From: Rehmannia glutinosa
Taxonomy: Eukaryota; Streptophyta; Magnoliopsida; Lamiales; Orobanchaceae
Direction of reading: 5' to 3'
DNA: 64,000 bases
Assembly (NCBI GenBank): GCA_016081115.2
Contig: JABTTQ020003014.1
Span: 1 to 64,000 of the forward strand
Part shown: positions 33,471-43,832 of the stretch, piece by piece
Numbering within the stretch: the first letter of the stretch is position 1
Layout of the letters: each line of letters begins with the position of its first letter
The notes under the pieces: generated by a model
Told to the model about the DNA's origin: nothing
The model's database searches: none
Seen by the model: only the letters and a program-made list of their open reading frames with translations
Made by a program: the position numbers and the translations under genes

Positions 33471-34870
33471 ATGGCGAAGGGGACTAATCCGAATGCAGTG
33501 GAAAACAAAAACAATTAGGAGCGCCCACCAGGGGCCGGTCCAGGACGGAATTGTGAAAAGGCCCGCGAGAACGGCAGTTAGGGACTACTTTTAGCCAGAG
33601 GTAAGCCAAACTTATGGGGGTATGGCCCATCTGCCGATCAATGCAAACAATTTTGAACTAAAACCGGCATTGATCCAAATGGTGTCACAAAACCAGTTTG
33701 GGGGTAGAGCCGTTGAGGATCCAAATGCGCATCTGGCGCACTTTGTAGAAATTTGCGATACTGTTAAAATGAATTGTGTTTCTGAGGATATCATTTGATT
33801 CCGCCTTTTTGCATTCTCTCTGCGATAAGGCTAAGTATGGTTTTGCTCTTTAACACCACCAGCCGCAAATTGGGCAGAACTAAGTCAGCGGTTTCTAGCC
33901 AAATAATTTCCCCCCAGTAAGACGCTACAGTTAAAATCTGAAATCGCCTAGTTTAGGCAATTAGATGTTGAGCCGCTATATGAAGCATGGGATAGATTCT
34001 GGGAATTGCTAAGGAAGTGTCCTCAACACAGATATCCCGACTACCAACAGTTCAAGATCTTCTATAATGGTTTGAGTGGCAACACAAGAACAATTATAGA
34101 TGTTGCATCTGGAGGTGCACTACTAGGGAAATATCTTGAGGAGGCACTAGAGTTACTAGAGGAGATGGCGAACAACAGTTACCAATGGCCATCCGAAAAT
34201 AGACATATCACAAATATTCAGGATGAGGATAGGATTGCCATACTCACGAGAACAAATATCCATGCTAAATATGAAACTGGATGCGATGCATCAAGTAAAT
34301 TCAAGAGAGGTAGCAGTGGTTGTAGAAGAAGCAAATTTTGTAGGGCAGCATTGGTACAACTACTACAGAAATAATCAAACACAACCTCACTACAATCCAG
34401 GGTTACCAAAGGAAAGAAACCATCCATAGAAGAAATGCCAGCTTCATTCATTGGAGAAACTCGAGCGTGATTAAATCAAGATGAAGCCAAGATAGACAGA
34501 ATTGAGGATCAGGTAACTCAATTAAATACTAACATGAATGATAGATTGAAATCTTTGGAAAAGCAGGTGGGGCAGATAGCTACATCAATAAAGGGCCAAC
34601 ACCAAAAAGGCAAACCCCCAAAAGCCAAAAAGGCAAACTCCCAAAAGCCAAAAAGACAAACCTGGGAGAACAGTGCCAAACCATTCGTCTGAGGAGTGGA
34701 ACAAGTTATGAAAGTCCAAAGATGCCAATTGATCAAGAAAAAGAAGCAAACAATGAGTAGGACACTGAAGAGGAAATGGCGCCACCCCCCATGGAAACAG
34801 AAAAGGTAAAATCTGCTCCAACCATTGCAAGAACTGAGGTACCTATCCCTTTCCCGCAAAGGTTTTAGAA
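33471..34870 (+). pseudogene. Athila-type gag
   Basis: ATG at 33471 (MAKGTNPNAVEN). Later pieces are EDPNAHLAHFVEICDTVKMN (capsid), FYNGLSGNTRTIIDVASGGA, LLEEMANNSYQWPSE and a tail with HYNPGLPKERNHP. They match the minus-strand gag at 18.8-20.9 kb in order. Many stops and frame changes. A 24-bp imperfect direct repeat (AAAAGGCAAAC.CCCAAAAGCC) at 34604-34665 encodes a K/Q/P-rich stretch. Confidence 0.75.
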
Positions 34871-35040
34871 AAAACATTAGATGATCAATTTCACAAATTT
34901 TTGGAAATCTTTAAGAAAATTCAAGTTAATATACCTTTTGCGGATGCATTTGAACAAATGCCAAACTATGCGAAATTTCTTAAAGATATCATGACAAAAA
35001 AAGAAAAATTTCGGAATATGAAACGGTTAAACTGACAGAG

Positions 35041-35665
35041 GAGTGTAGTGCATTTATTCAAAAGAAGTTACCTCAAAAACGCAAGGATCCCAGAAGTTTC
35101 ACGATTCCATGCGTAATTGGGGGAACAACCTTTGATAAAGCACTGTGCGACCTAGGTGCAAGTATTAACTTGATGCTGTTATTAATATTTTGAAAACTGG
35201 GACTAGGCGAAGTAAAGCCTACAACAATTACTCTACAAATAGCAGATCACTCGCTAACATATCATCTTCCCAGCAGACTTCGTTGTGTTAGAAATGGAAG
35301 AGGACAGAGAGGTTCCATTAATTCTGGGAAGACCATTCTTGGCCACAGGTAGAGCACTTATCGATCTGCAAAAAGGTGAATTAACATTGCGAGTGAATGA
35401 TGAACACATATTATTTTCAATTCACTAAGCTATGCAATTTCATGAAAACGTCGAACATTACAACATGATTGATGTGCTAACCACATGCATGGAATCTAAG
35501 TTTGAACAGGTTGTGATGAAAGACGCATTGGAATGGTGTTTAACTCACTCAGTGGAATCCCAAGGTATGTGTTTAGATATTACTAATAATGAGATTATCG
35601 ATTTTTTATTTGCCTTAGATTCAGTGGATGAGAAAATTCAAGAAAACAGCGCTCTGACCATCTGA
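35041..35665 (+). pseudogene. Athila-type protease and linker
   Basis: FTIPCVIGGTTFDKALCDLG with the active-site D-L-G-A at about 35150-35161, then ASINLM. After a frameshift come LILGRPFLATGRALIDLQKG and ELTLRVNDEHILFSIH, followed by a stop. A further open stretch (35432-35665) is the usual poorly conserved linker before RT. Confidence 0.75.
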
Positions 35666-35935
35666 CCGTGTGATGAAACACGGCCAGGCCGTGCGACGCA
35701 TGCCTCCAAACACAAACAGCCATGTGGATCAACATGGTCAGGCCGTGCGGTACATTGGAATTGAAAACCTTCAGTCACATGGCCGTGTTGCCCTACACAG
35801 TCGGACCGTACGACAAGAAAAAGGCCACTCACACGACCGTGTAGTCTCACACGACTAGACCGTGCGTGCAGATTTTGACAGCCCAATTCCACACGGCTGT
35901 GTGGACTCACACAACCCGACCGTGTGACACGTGTT
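35652..35935. repeat. Second cluster of CACACGG/CCGTGTG motifs, between protease and RT
   Basis: At least ten variants: GACCGTGTGATG, ACACGGCCAGGCCGTGCG, CATGGTCAGGCCGTGCGG, CACATGGCCGTGTTG, CACACGACCGTGTAG, CACACGGCTGTGTGG, CCCGACCGTGTGAC. It is the same motif family as the U3 cluster of this element, now inside the polyprotein region. Confidence 0.8.
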
Positions 35936-35978
35936 TTTAGCTGAAAATCCAAAAAATGAACTCCCGAGATCCCCAAAA

Positions 35979-36074
35979 CTTAAACCTCTCCCGGACCATC
36001 TCAAATATGCATTCTTAGGCAACAACGAGACCTATCCAAAAAATAAATATTTGTTTGTAAAAGTCAAACCATAA
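35979..36074 (+). pseudogene. Start of Athila-type reverse transcriptase (truncated)
   Basis: LKPLPDHLKYAFLGNNETYP is the conserved entry to the RT domain in Athila pol. The frame ends at a stop (36072-36074) and no RT catalytic motif follows. Confidence 0.72.
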
Positions 36075-36709
36075 GCAGAAGCAAAATCTAAAGCACTCAT
36101 CTCCCTATTTTTACATTTTGATCGAGTAAATGAAGTTGAAGCGAAAGTTGGTTATTGCAAACACCAAAAAATAAGAAGCACTATTTTTAGTGATTGCAAA
36201 CACTCCCAATGTCTTTTGGCATAATTCGAAAAGTGCTTTTTGTCTTTGGTGCGAGAATTATAGGCAAAAAAAAACTAGGTTAAGCCCACAATCATATTAA
36301 ATGAGTATGAGTTTAATGGTAATGCTTCACTTGTATCACCATCAATCGAGATCCTCTGTGCCATAAGATAGGTCACTGGACTTTTCAGAATTTAATGGGT
36401 AGGTTCACGAAGTTTCAACAAAAAGAACATCAATATTCGTCATATCTACTAAATAGGGAATATATTATTAAAGTAGTGACAGAATCTCGCATATTTTGCA
36501 TGTTTAGTGAAACATATATATGTTGTCTTAGACAAATAAATTGTTAAAATTATTTGTTTTTTTTTCTTTCTTAAATCGGACAATATGTTTTGTAAACTGT
36601 TGTATTTGACCCAAAAATACTTTGTTGACCACAATAGTTGCAAACATATGTTGTCTTAGACAAATAAATTGTGTTAGCGGACAACATTTTTATGAGAAAA
36701 TCTTTGTTA
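36075..36709. other. Unassigned AT-rich segment; target of the SIRE-like insertion
   Basis: Contains repeated GGACAACA and TTGTCTTAGACAAATAAATTG (twice, about 36512 and 36651). The sequence across the SIRE insertion (58614-58688) has the same GACAAC motifs and ends in CTTGTAGTG, so 36440-36714 is probably the body of a small CACTA element; its left terminus was not found. Confidence 0.4.
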
Positions 36710-36714
36710 ATACT

Positions 36715-38245
36715 TGTTAGGAAATTTATTTTGTCGATTTTGATGATACCATGTAAAACTTAAATTAGGAAGTTGACACCTCATTTTCTTTGTAATTCCT
36801 ATTGTAATAGATAGGACTGGAAAAGTTGAGTCCAGTCAGCTACACCATGAAATACAAGAAGTCAACTGGGGACTGGATTGAAGACTCTGCTGCGTGTCAG
36901 CTGAGTATGGCCAAGAAGGAAGTCAATGACTCGACTGAAGGTGTATAAACTGAGGAACAACTGTAAGAAGTATCAGTAAAGTTAGTTCAAGAAGCCAAGT
37001 CTCAAGGTTGAGGTGATAGTTGAGTCATCCATTGACTGGAAGCTGACTCAAGTCACCTGGGGTAAAAACAACAGTCTAGTCAAGAAAACTGACTTAGATC
37101 CGTTGATTAAAAGTTAAGAATGTTACTTAGAATGGTAACATGTCAAAGCTGTCAGGTGTAAAGTGTTAGTCCCAGAATTGTGCAAAAGGAATAAACCAAT
37201 GGGAAATATGCATCTGCGTGTGTCGAAAAGTCTAAAATCTTTGCAAGACATTTAATACGAGAAAATGTCAACATCAAGGATCGCAGAGACAAGACAAGCA
37301 ACGATCTTAAGTGACTTTTGAAATTAGCCTATCTCTTCAACGAGCAAAATTTCAAAACCGCACTATAAAAGGCTGAGGAATTTACTATGAGAAAAGGTTA
37401 CCTGAACCACGAACAAGCAAGCAACATTCAAGCAATTAACCTGCAATATTCTCAAGTACATTCAAGAAAATCCTCAAGCACGAAACTCGAAGGAAATCGA
37501 TCCAACACAAGTTGTGAAGGAAAGACAACTTCAAATGTTGAAGAGAAAGCTTTTGAAGAATCAAAAGGGTCTACTTTCCAAGGAGGATTGGAGGAAGGTT
37601 CAAGGTCGAACCAAAGATATCAAGTTATTGGAGGGCTTCTTGATCAAATCCAAGAGCTTGAGAAGTGAGTTGAAGTAGCAAGCGACTATCCTGTGAAGAA
37701 GTTGAGTCGCAAGAGAAGCTTTGTGTGTGACCAAGGCTATCTCTAGATCATTTCACCACGTTGTAAACCGATCATTACATAGTGGATTCCTCCGGGAGTT
37801 GGAGAAGAGAGGATTAGAAGAATTACCCCATCTTGAACCTCTATAAAAATTACTTGTGTCATTTATTTTTCAACACATTTACACTTCTCGCATACTTACA
37901 TCATATCTCACGATAAAACTCATATTTACTCTCCAACCGATTAATAACAAAGTGCTAAAGAATCAAGTGTTAAAACAAAAACAAATTAAGGGTGTTAAGT
38001 CTTCCACGATAAAACCAATACAGTAGGAGTTAAAGTTCGGGTTAAATAGCCGAGTTATTCTATCAACGGCTATCGAGTCAGTGCATTTGAGTGGCTAACT
38101 CAAATTGAATAACAACTTAGTCATCCTCAAGGACACAACTGTTTGAGTAACTCTGTTATTATTTTAAAAGGACTAAAATGGAAAAGTTGGTAAGGTTTAT
38201 TCAAGCCCCCCTTCTAAACCTTACTCACACCCCTTGGGACCTACA
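36715..38245 (+). repeat. 5' LTR of the SIRE-like element
   Basis: TGTTAGGAAATTTATTTTGT to CCCTTGGGACCTACA. It aligns along its length with 57074-58613, with many small differences, a number of them in CAG, CTG or CCG contexts. Confidence 0.93.
37363..37372 (+). promoter_or_regulatory. LTR TATA box
   Basis: CTATAAAAGG, conserved at 57729-57738 in the 3' LTR. Confidence 0.6.
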
Positions 38246-38246
38246 A

Positions 38247-38260
38247 GTGGTATCGAGTGG
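38247..38260 (+). other. Primer binding site (initiator tRNA-Met type, altered)
   Basis: GTGGTATCGAGTGG directly after the LTR. The copia consensus complementary to tRNA-iMet is TGGTATCAGAGC; here CAGAGC has become CGAG. The loss in a CAG context resembles other discrepancies in the window. Confidence 0.75.
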
Positions 38261-38369
38261 TTGGTTCATTGAGCCTTCCGACCGGTTACTAAACTAGATC
38301 TCTATCAATTCAAAAAGGTTTTAAACACTTGCATTTTCAAAATCTTTCATTTTAAGCAAAGTTATTATC

Positions 38370-40640
38370 ATGGAAGCAAATTTGACACACATTCATATGT
38401 TCTTTGTGGAAGAATTTGATGATTGAAAATTCATATGTGCTCATCTCTCCGCTTCTATATGATGAAATGTGGCTTGTGATAGAGGATGGGCCATTGCAAA
38501 TATTGAAAGTGAACACGGCTTCAATAAGAGTGACTGACAATGAAGGAGAAGAAAGCTCAGAAAGCAAGACAGTCATGGTTTAAAACCAAGGATCGAGTAG
38601 ACTAATGAAGATAGAAAGAGATACAACTTGGACAATGTGGCCAAGGACATACTCTACAAGACATTGGACAAATCAATGTTCAATAAAGTCAAATCTTGCA
38701 AATCTGCAAAAGAAATCTGAAATAAATTGACTTTAATTTGTGAAGGATCGAGAACAAATTAAAGAAAATAAATTGTCTATTCTTTGTTCAAAAATTTGAA
38801 AATTTCAAAATGCTTACTGAGTAAAACCATGGATCATTTGGATGTCGATTTGAAATCACAAATGAGCTTTGACTCTTGGAAGGAATATACACAAAAGGAA
38901 ATGTGTATGAAGATCCTCGAAGCCTCCCAGCTGAATGGGAAATGAAGACTATGGCCCTGAGACATTCCATGGACCTCTCAAGGACATCTAACCATGAACT
39001 ATTCTCAGACCTCAAAGCCTATGAGTTTGAGCTGAGAAGAAAAGAGCAAGAGGAGACAACTGTACCCAAGACATCGCAGACCGATAGTCAAGGATGGAAA
39101 GAAAGTGAACCCAAGGAAGCCATAGACCAGGAGGAGATTGCCCTAATGGTTAAAAGATACAACAAGTTCTTCAATAAGAACTATAAAAGAAATAAGGATG
39201 AAATCTCCAGGAGACATTCAGCTCCCTTTAAGTCAAGGGAAGATAGGCCACCCAAGACAATTGAGCATCAAATGGTTGAATATCAGAGAGCTGATAACCC
39301 AAGAACAGAAAGAGCTGATCAAAGAGTTGAAAACTCGTGTGTTGGAAGCTGACAACTAGGACATTTTGCAGTTTATTGTTCCTATCCACCACCAACAAAT
39401 ATAGGAATGAAGAAGAAAGAAAAGTCCTCAGAGAGAGAAGACAGGAAAAGAAGAAAGCTATGTTGGCATTGCCGAGATCACGAGAGCCAAGTCTAAAGAA
39501 GCATCAGACTCAGAGAATAGTGAAGCTGACTACTCAAGTGACTCTGAAGAAGAGGCTATGATATGCCTTATGGCTAAAGAACAAGATCAACCAGATCAAG
39601 AAGATGAAGTACACTCTAACTCATCTCTTTCAGATTCAAGTGATAGTGATTGTGATTCACACACTTCATCACCCACTGATCTTTATGATTCATTGGGAAA
39701 AATGATGAAAATTTTTGAGCACATAAAATCCTCACACACAATTCTAAATGAGAAAATCAGTTAACTTAAAAGCCAAAACTCACAGCTGACTAAAGAGCTG
39801 AGTACTCTGAGTCAAATAGCTAATGAGAACACTAAGCTGAAGGCTGAGAATACCAAGATCATAGAAGAGTTAGCTGCTACAGAAAATAGGGAAAAAGATC
39901 TCAAAAATGTGATTGCCTCATTTACAAAGGCATCCAAATCAATGGATGATCTTATCACGAGTCAAAAAGAATGTGGAGATAAAATAGGCATATGATTTAA
40001 TTCCTTTGTGTACAGTCAAACTCCAAGAGTAATTTTGGAAAAAGGATCTTCAAGCAATGAAGTATCTCAAAAATCCAAAACACCAAATGTTGCACCCACA
40101 TTCACTCCTAAGCACATTCACAAAAACTGGCCTTGGATATAAAGGGAAAGGAAAACAACTTGATTGAATATCTTTGAGAGGACAAGCGAGAAGAAATCGG
40201 TGAGTTCCCAAAGAAACTCCAAAGAAAATACTCTGTGAAGAGCAAACAGAGCTACTAGAAAACCTATAAATTTCATTAGAGAAATACTTATGATGGGAAT
40301 GGTAGAAACTATCCAAACCATGTTGATTGGCACAATGTGAAATATCAGCAAAGACCAATGGAATACAAGCCTAAATGGCAAAGATATAAACCTCAACAAA
40401 GGTCATTCCAAAGGCAAAATAGCTATTATCAGCACACATGCACCCAAGCACTACACTCAGAAATATCACAACTACCCCAAGAAAGCAATTTCTAAAACAC
40501 ACACACACAGGTATACAACAAATGAGACAGTTGTATGAACCTAAAGCCCCCAAGCAATTTGCTAATGTGCACTATGATTATGGCACTGATAGATGGAAAC
40601 CTCTTAGAGTCAAGTCCTTTGGCTATAGGTTGGTTGGATC
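38370..40640 (+). pseudogene. SIRE-type gag
   Basis: ATG at 38370. Recognisable blocks are SFDSWKEYTQKEM and RSLPAEWEMKTMALRHS (capsid region before LKAYEFELRR), an EIALMVKRYNKFF segment, and zinc-knuckle remnants ending LGHFAVYC at 39356-39379. Next come an acidic serine-rich stretch (39558-39764), a predicted coiled coil (39778-39990; NENTKLKAENTKIIEEL) and a basic aromatic tail. Frame breaks occur throughout. The large size with a coiled coil after the zinc knuckle fits SIRE. Confidence 0.8.
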
Positions 40641-41080
40641 ATCTTATAGCACTAACCCCCAGGACCCAGGCAAGTATGGGTACCTAAAAAACCGATTTCT
40701 TGATTGCGGGTTCAAGGAACAAGGCGAGTGCCAACGAACTTGGTACATGGATAGTGGTTGTTCCAGACATATGACAGGAAACAAGAAAAATCTGTCAAGA
40801 TTCAAGGAGATTAGAGGTGCAAAAGTCATATTTGGAGGAGATGAAGCTCCAGGGGAAATCAAAGGAACTGGATCAATCAAGAAGAATGAATTGGAAATCA
40901 GAGATGTTGCTTATGTTGAAGGCCTCAACTTCAACCTGTTAAGCATCAGTCAACTCTGTGACAAGGGCTACAATGTTGGATTCAATATGGGAGTATGCCA
41001 GATCAAAGATGCTGAATCAAATGAAATAGTGCTGCAAGGATCAAGACAAAAGAATATGTATGTGGTAGATTGGTCTCTTG
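40641..41080 (+). pseudogene. Copia protease
   Basis: WYMDSGCSRHMTG at 40741-40779 is the retropepsin active site (D-S-G) in its usual copia setting. LNFNLLSISQLCDKGYNV (about 40927-40980) is the conserved C-terminal block. The open frame 40438-41244 spans the gag tail, protease and start of integrase, the longest intact piece of this element. Confidence 0.88.
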
Positions 41081-42331
41081 CTATACCAAACACTTGTCTC
41101 GCTAGCAAAGATCACAAATTTAATCAAGTTGGTTGTGGCACAAGAAGTTCGAGTCACCTGAATTTCAAGACAATCAAAATGCTTGCAAGGAGTCATCTTG
41201 TGGAAGGATTGCGGACTCGAGTGTACAAGAAAGAAAGTGTATGAGTTGCTTGTCGGATGGGAAAGCAAATAAAATCTTCATTCCAGGATAAGCCAAGTCC
41301 TTCTTCAACAAGGATATTACATCATTGCATATGGATCTATTTGGTCCATTTGAACCAAACAAACATAAGTGGAAAGAAATACACCCTTGTGGTTGTAGAT
41401 GATAACTCAAGATATACATGGACCATCTTCATGTGTAAAAAGAAGGAAACTTTGCGAAGTTACCTCAAATTGATGAAAAGAGTTCAAAATGAAAAGAGCC
41501 AAACCATTATAAAGATAAGGTCGACGGAGAGGAACCGAGTTTGTCAATGGGATAATAACTCAAGATTGTGTTGAAAATGGTATTGCTCATGAGTTATCTC
41601 ATGAAGCAAGAACTCCACGTGAGAATGGAGTATTTGAAAGAAGGAATGAAGAACTCTCAAGGAAGTCGCAAGGACCATGTTATTTGAAGTTGGATTGCCT
41701 AAGATATTTTGGGTGAAACCATTAACACAACATGCTATACTCAAAATAGATGCATGATCAACAGGCAATTGACCAAGACTCCCTATGAGATTTGGACAGG
41801 GAGAAAGCCATATATTGGATACTTTAGAATATTATATGTAAATGTTTCATCCATAACAATGGCAAAGATAATTTGAAAGCTTTTGATGCTAAAGTTGATG
41901 AAGGTATCTTTTTGGGATACTCAGATGAGAGCAAAGCCTATAGAGTGTTGAACAAGAGGACTACGATTACAGAAGAGTCTATCCATGTGGTTTTTGATGA
42001 ACCTAATGTGAATGGGAAGACATTGAAGAGTTAGCTGATAAGCTGAATCAGCCAACTAAGCAGAAGAGTCCCTATGTTGTAGTTGTAGTAAGAGCAATCA
42101 ACCCAGATGAAGATGAGATAGCTGAATCTCAAAGACAGCTGGAAAGTCTACAGCTGAATGAAGATGAAAGAGCTGTTCAAGACAACTTAGCTGCGAGACG
42201 GTTGAATCCAGCAGACTTACTCCAACCTGATGTGAGATGGCTGAGAGACCATCCACCTGAGTTAATCATTGGAGATGTTAGAGATGGCATAAGAACCAGA
42301 TCTAGAGCACAACATGAAACAATGTTCACTT
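41081..42331 (+). pseudogene. Copia integrase (5' and central part)
   Basis: Pieces in order: remains of the GAG-pre-integrase zinc region (HLNFKTIKMLARSHLVEGL), HMDLFGPF (first catalytic D) and KKYTLVVVDDNSRYTWTIF. Later blocks, shifted between frames, include RRMINRQLTKTPYEIW-like and C-terminal core sequence to about 42330. Interrupted by several stops. The inserted element at 42337 separates it from RT. Confidence 0.8.
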
Positions 42332-42644
42332 GTTTTTGTTTGATACATGTTTTTATCTTAATTTTGATGATTTTATTTTATCACCAAAACAATGTTTTTA
42401 AAGGTTGTCCAAATACTCCTAAATGATTTAAAATGGTTTTAATATTTTCCGGAGTATTTCCTCAAGTTTATTTTTGATAATAATGGACAACACTTTTAAT
42501 GATTTTATATCAATGGGTTTTTACTCCTATAACAAGATTTTCAAATGTTGTCTAAATACTCCAAATTGTTTTAAAATGTTTTTATTGAATTTTCAGAGTA
42601 TTTCTTGAGTTTTATTTTCGACAAAAATTGGACAACATTTCTGT

Positions 42645-42965
42645 CTCATGGTCGACCGGTCGCCCTATAGGGCAACCCGTACCTGAAGATGTTTTTAGAA
42701 ATAGAAAATGAGACGGAGGTAAAAACAGGCAGGTCGACCGGCCGCTCAAGGCGTCGGCCGTCCCGGCCGTCGCCGCCCAATGATCGACGCAGACTGCATG
42801 TTGTGTCTTGAAACAGAACAAACCTCTTCGTTTTTATGTTGGGGACCGGTTGAGACAGGGCGGTCAAGCCTATGTCGGCCGGTCGCCTGTTGAATTTTTC
42901 AAAGTGTTTTTTTTCTCTTATTTTAATGCGACCGTCGCCTGTATTAATGACAAAAAAATATGACC
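42645..42965. repeat. CG-rich U3 cluster with GTCGACCGGTCGCC-type motifs
   Basis: GGTCGACCGGTCGCC at about 42647 and GGTCGACCGGCCGC at about 42732, plus degraded versions around 42840-42895. The 3' LTR has cleaner copies at about 49056, 49138, 49157 and 49238. It lies roughly 130-450 bp upstream of the TATA box. Confidence 0.75.
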
Positions 42966-43092
42966 GTTTGATGGTAGACACATTTCCTTAAATTGTGGGA
43001 TTGATTTCTAACAGCTATATTCTTGATTTTAATTGTATTTTTCTCAGAGATTTTCAATCCCCAAGATGAGCCTATGCTTGATCAATCATCTC

Positions 43093-43102
43093 CTATAAAT
43101 AG
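43093..43102 (+). promoter_or_regulatory. LTR TATA box
   Basis: CTATAAATAG, conserved at 49462-49471 in the 3' LTR. Confidence 0.65.
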
Positions 43103-43387
43103 AGGAAGTTTTGGAGCAACCAATACAAAAATTGAGATACAACACAACAAGATACACTTCAAGCAAATACTTGGTCTTTCATTGTTATTATTCTTGTTGT
43201 AAATTTGCCTAGCTTATCACTTTCACATCCTTGAGGTCTAGGCTATTCTTGATTACACCTTGCACTCAAATTGTATTATTCATTATTGAGTTGTAATCTT
43301 GATTTTTGGTTATCATTCAAACACAAGATATCCTTGTGAGTGTTCTTGTGGTAAGAACACACTTGGATGATCTAGGTGATAGGTGAA

Positions 43388-43556
43388 GAAGATTGTGGTG
43401 ATCTTCTTATTGAGGTGTTGAAGAATTTGGTATTCTTCAAGGTTGAAGATTGTGGTAATCTTCACAAGGTGCCGTTGAAGGAAGATTGTGGTGATCTTCA
43501 AAGGGAGATTGTGGTAATCTCCAAAGGTGTTGTTGTAGAAGAGTGTGGTGCTCTTC
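43388..43556 (+). repeat. Array of six 19-nt hairpins in the 5' LTR leader
   Basis: Hairpins at 43388-43406, 43420-43438, 43445-43463, 43481-43499, 43504-43522 and 43538-43556. Each has a 7-bp stem and a 5-nt loop GTGGT (TTGGT in the second). Stem arms differ between units yet still pair: GAAGATT/AATCTTC, GAAGAAT/ATTCTTC, GGAGATT/AATCTCC, GAAGAGT/GCTCTTC. Spacers mostly start AAGG. The array lies about 300 bp downstream of the TATA box and 255 bp upstream of the primer site, so it should be in the element's RNA leader. The function is unknown. Confidence 0.85.
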
Positions 43557-43812
43557 AAGGTGTTGTAAGTTGAATTTGTATTAATTTTGGTAATTAATAA
43601 AATTCTTTTTCTTTGAAATCCATCCAGGATATCTTGGGGTGGTAGAGGATTAGGCCCTAGGTGGGTTGAACCTCTTTAAATCGGCGTGTGTTGTTTACAT
43701 TCCGCACCTTTATTATTGTGTTTGAGCATTTGTTTCAAAAAGAGGGCGAAATCGAAAAGATGGAGATAATCTATTCACCCCCTCTAGATTATCGTAGCGC
43801 TTGGACTTACAA

Positions 43813-43826
43813 GTGTTATCGAGCCA
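43813..43826 (+). other. Primer binding site (initiator tRNA-Met type, altered)
   Basis: GTGTTATCGAGCCA follows the LTR. Relative to TGGTATCAGAGCCA it has a G-to-T change and a lost A in the CAG context. Confidence 0.7.
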
Positions 43827-43832
43827 AACTCT

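Larger units (their letters stand above)
31675..36074 (+). mobile_element. Athila-like Ty3/gypsy element, 5' part only
   Basis: The 5' LTR (31675-33220) is followed by a tRNA-Asp-type primer site, gag, protease, a palindrome-rich linker and the first codons of RT. The element then breaks off near 36074. No 3' LTR or target duplication is present. It differs from the minus-strand Athila-like array in LTR sequence although the gag-pro proteins are related. Confidence 0.75.
42337..43811 (+). repeat. 5' LTR of the inner copia element
   Basis: TGTTTGATACATG to CTTGGACTTACA; near-identical to 48747-50182 except in the CG-rich stretch 42640-42990. Contains the CG-rich palindromes, TATA box (43093-43102) and hairpin array (43388-43556). 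Confidence 0.93.

Noticed and set aside
35638..35976. Minus-strand frame with repeated HGRV/PHG-like residues (also 32037-32255)
   Set aside because: An artefact of translating the CACACGGCCGTGTGG palindromes.
38876..39352. Independent gene
   Set aside because: Its content (AEWEMKTMALRHS, KAYEFELRR) is the SIRE gag capsid region.
43388..43556. CRISPR-like repeat array
   Set aside because: Repeats are short hairpins with varying arms, spacers are unequal and similar to each other, and the array lies in the LTR of a plant retrotransposon.
43376..43573. Frame with repeated EDCGDL-like residues, present in both LTRs
   Set aside because: It is the translation of the hairpin array. Paired changes in both arms fit structure better than a conserved peptide, and no plausible start context is seen.
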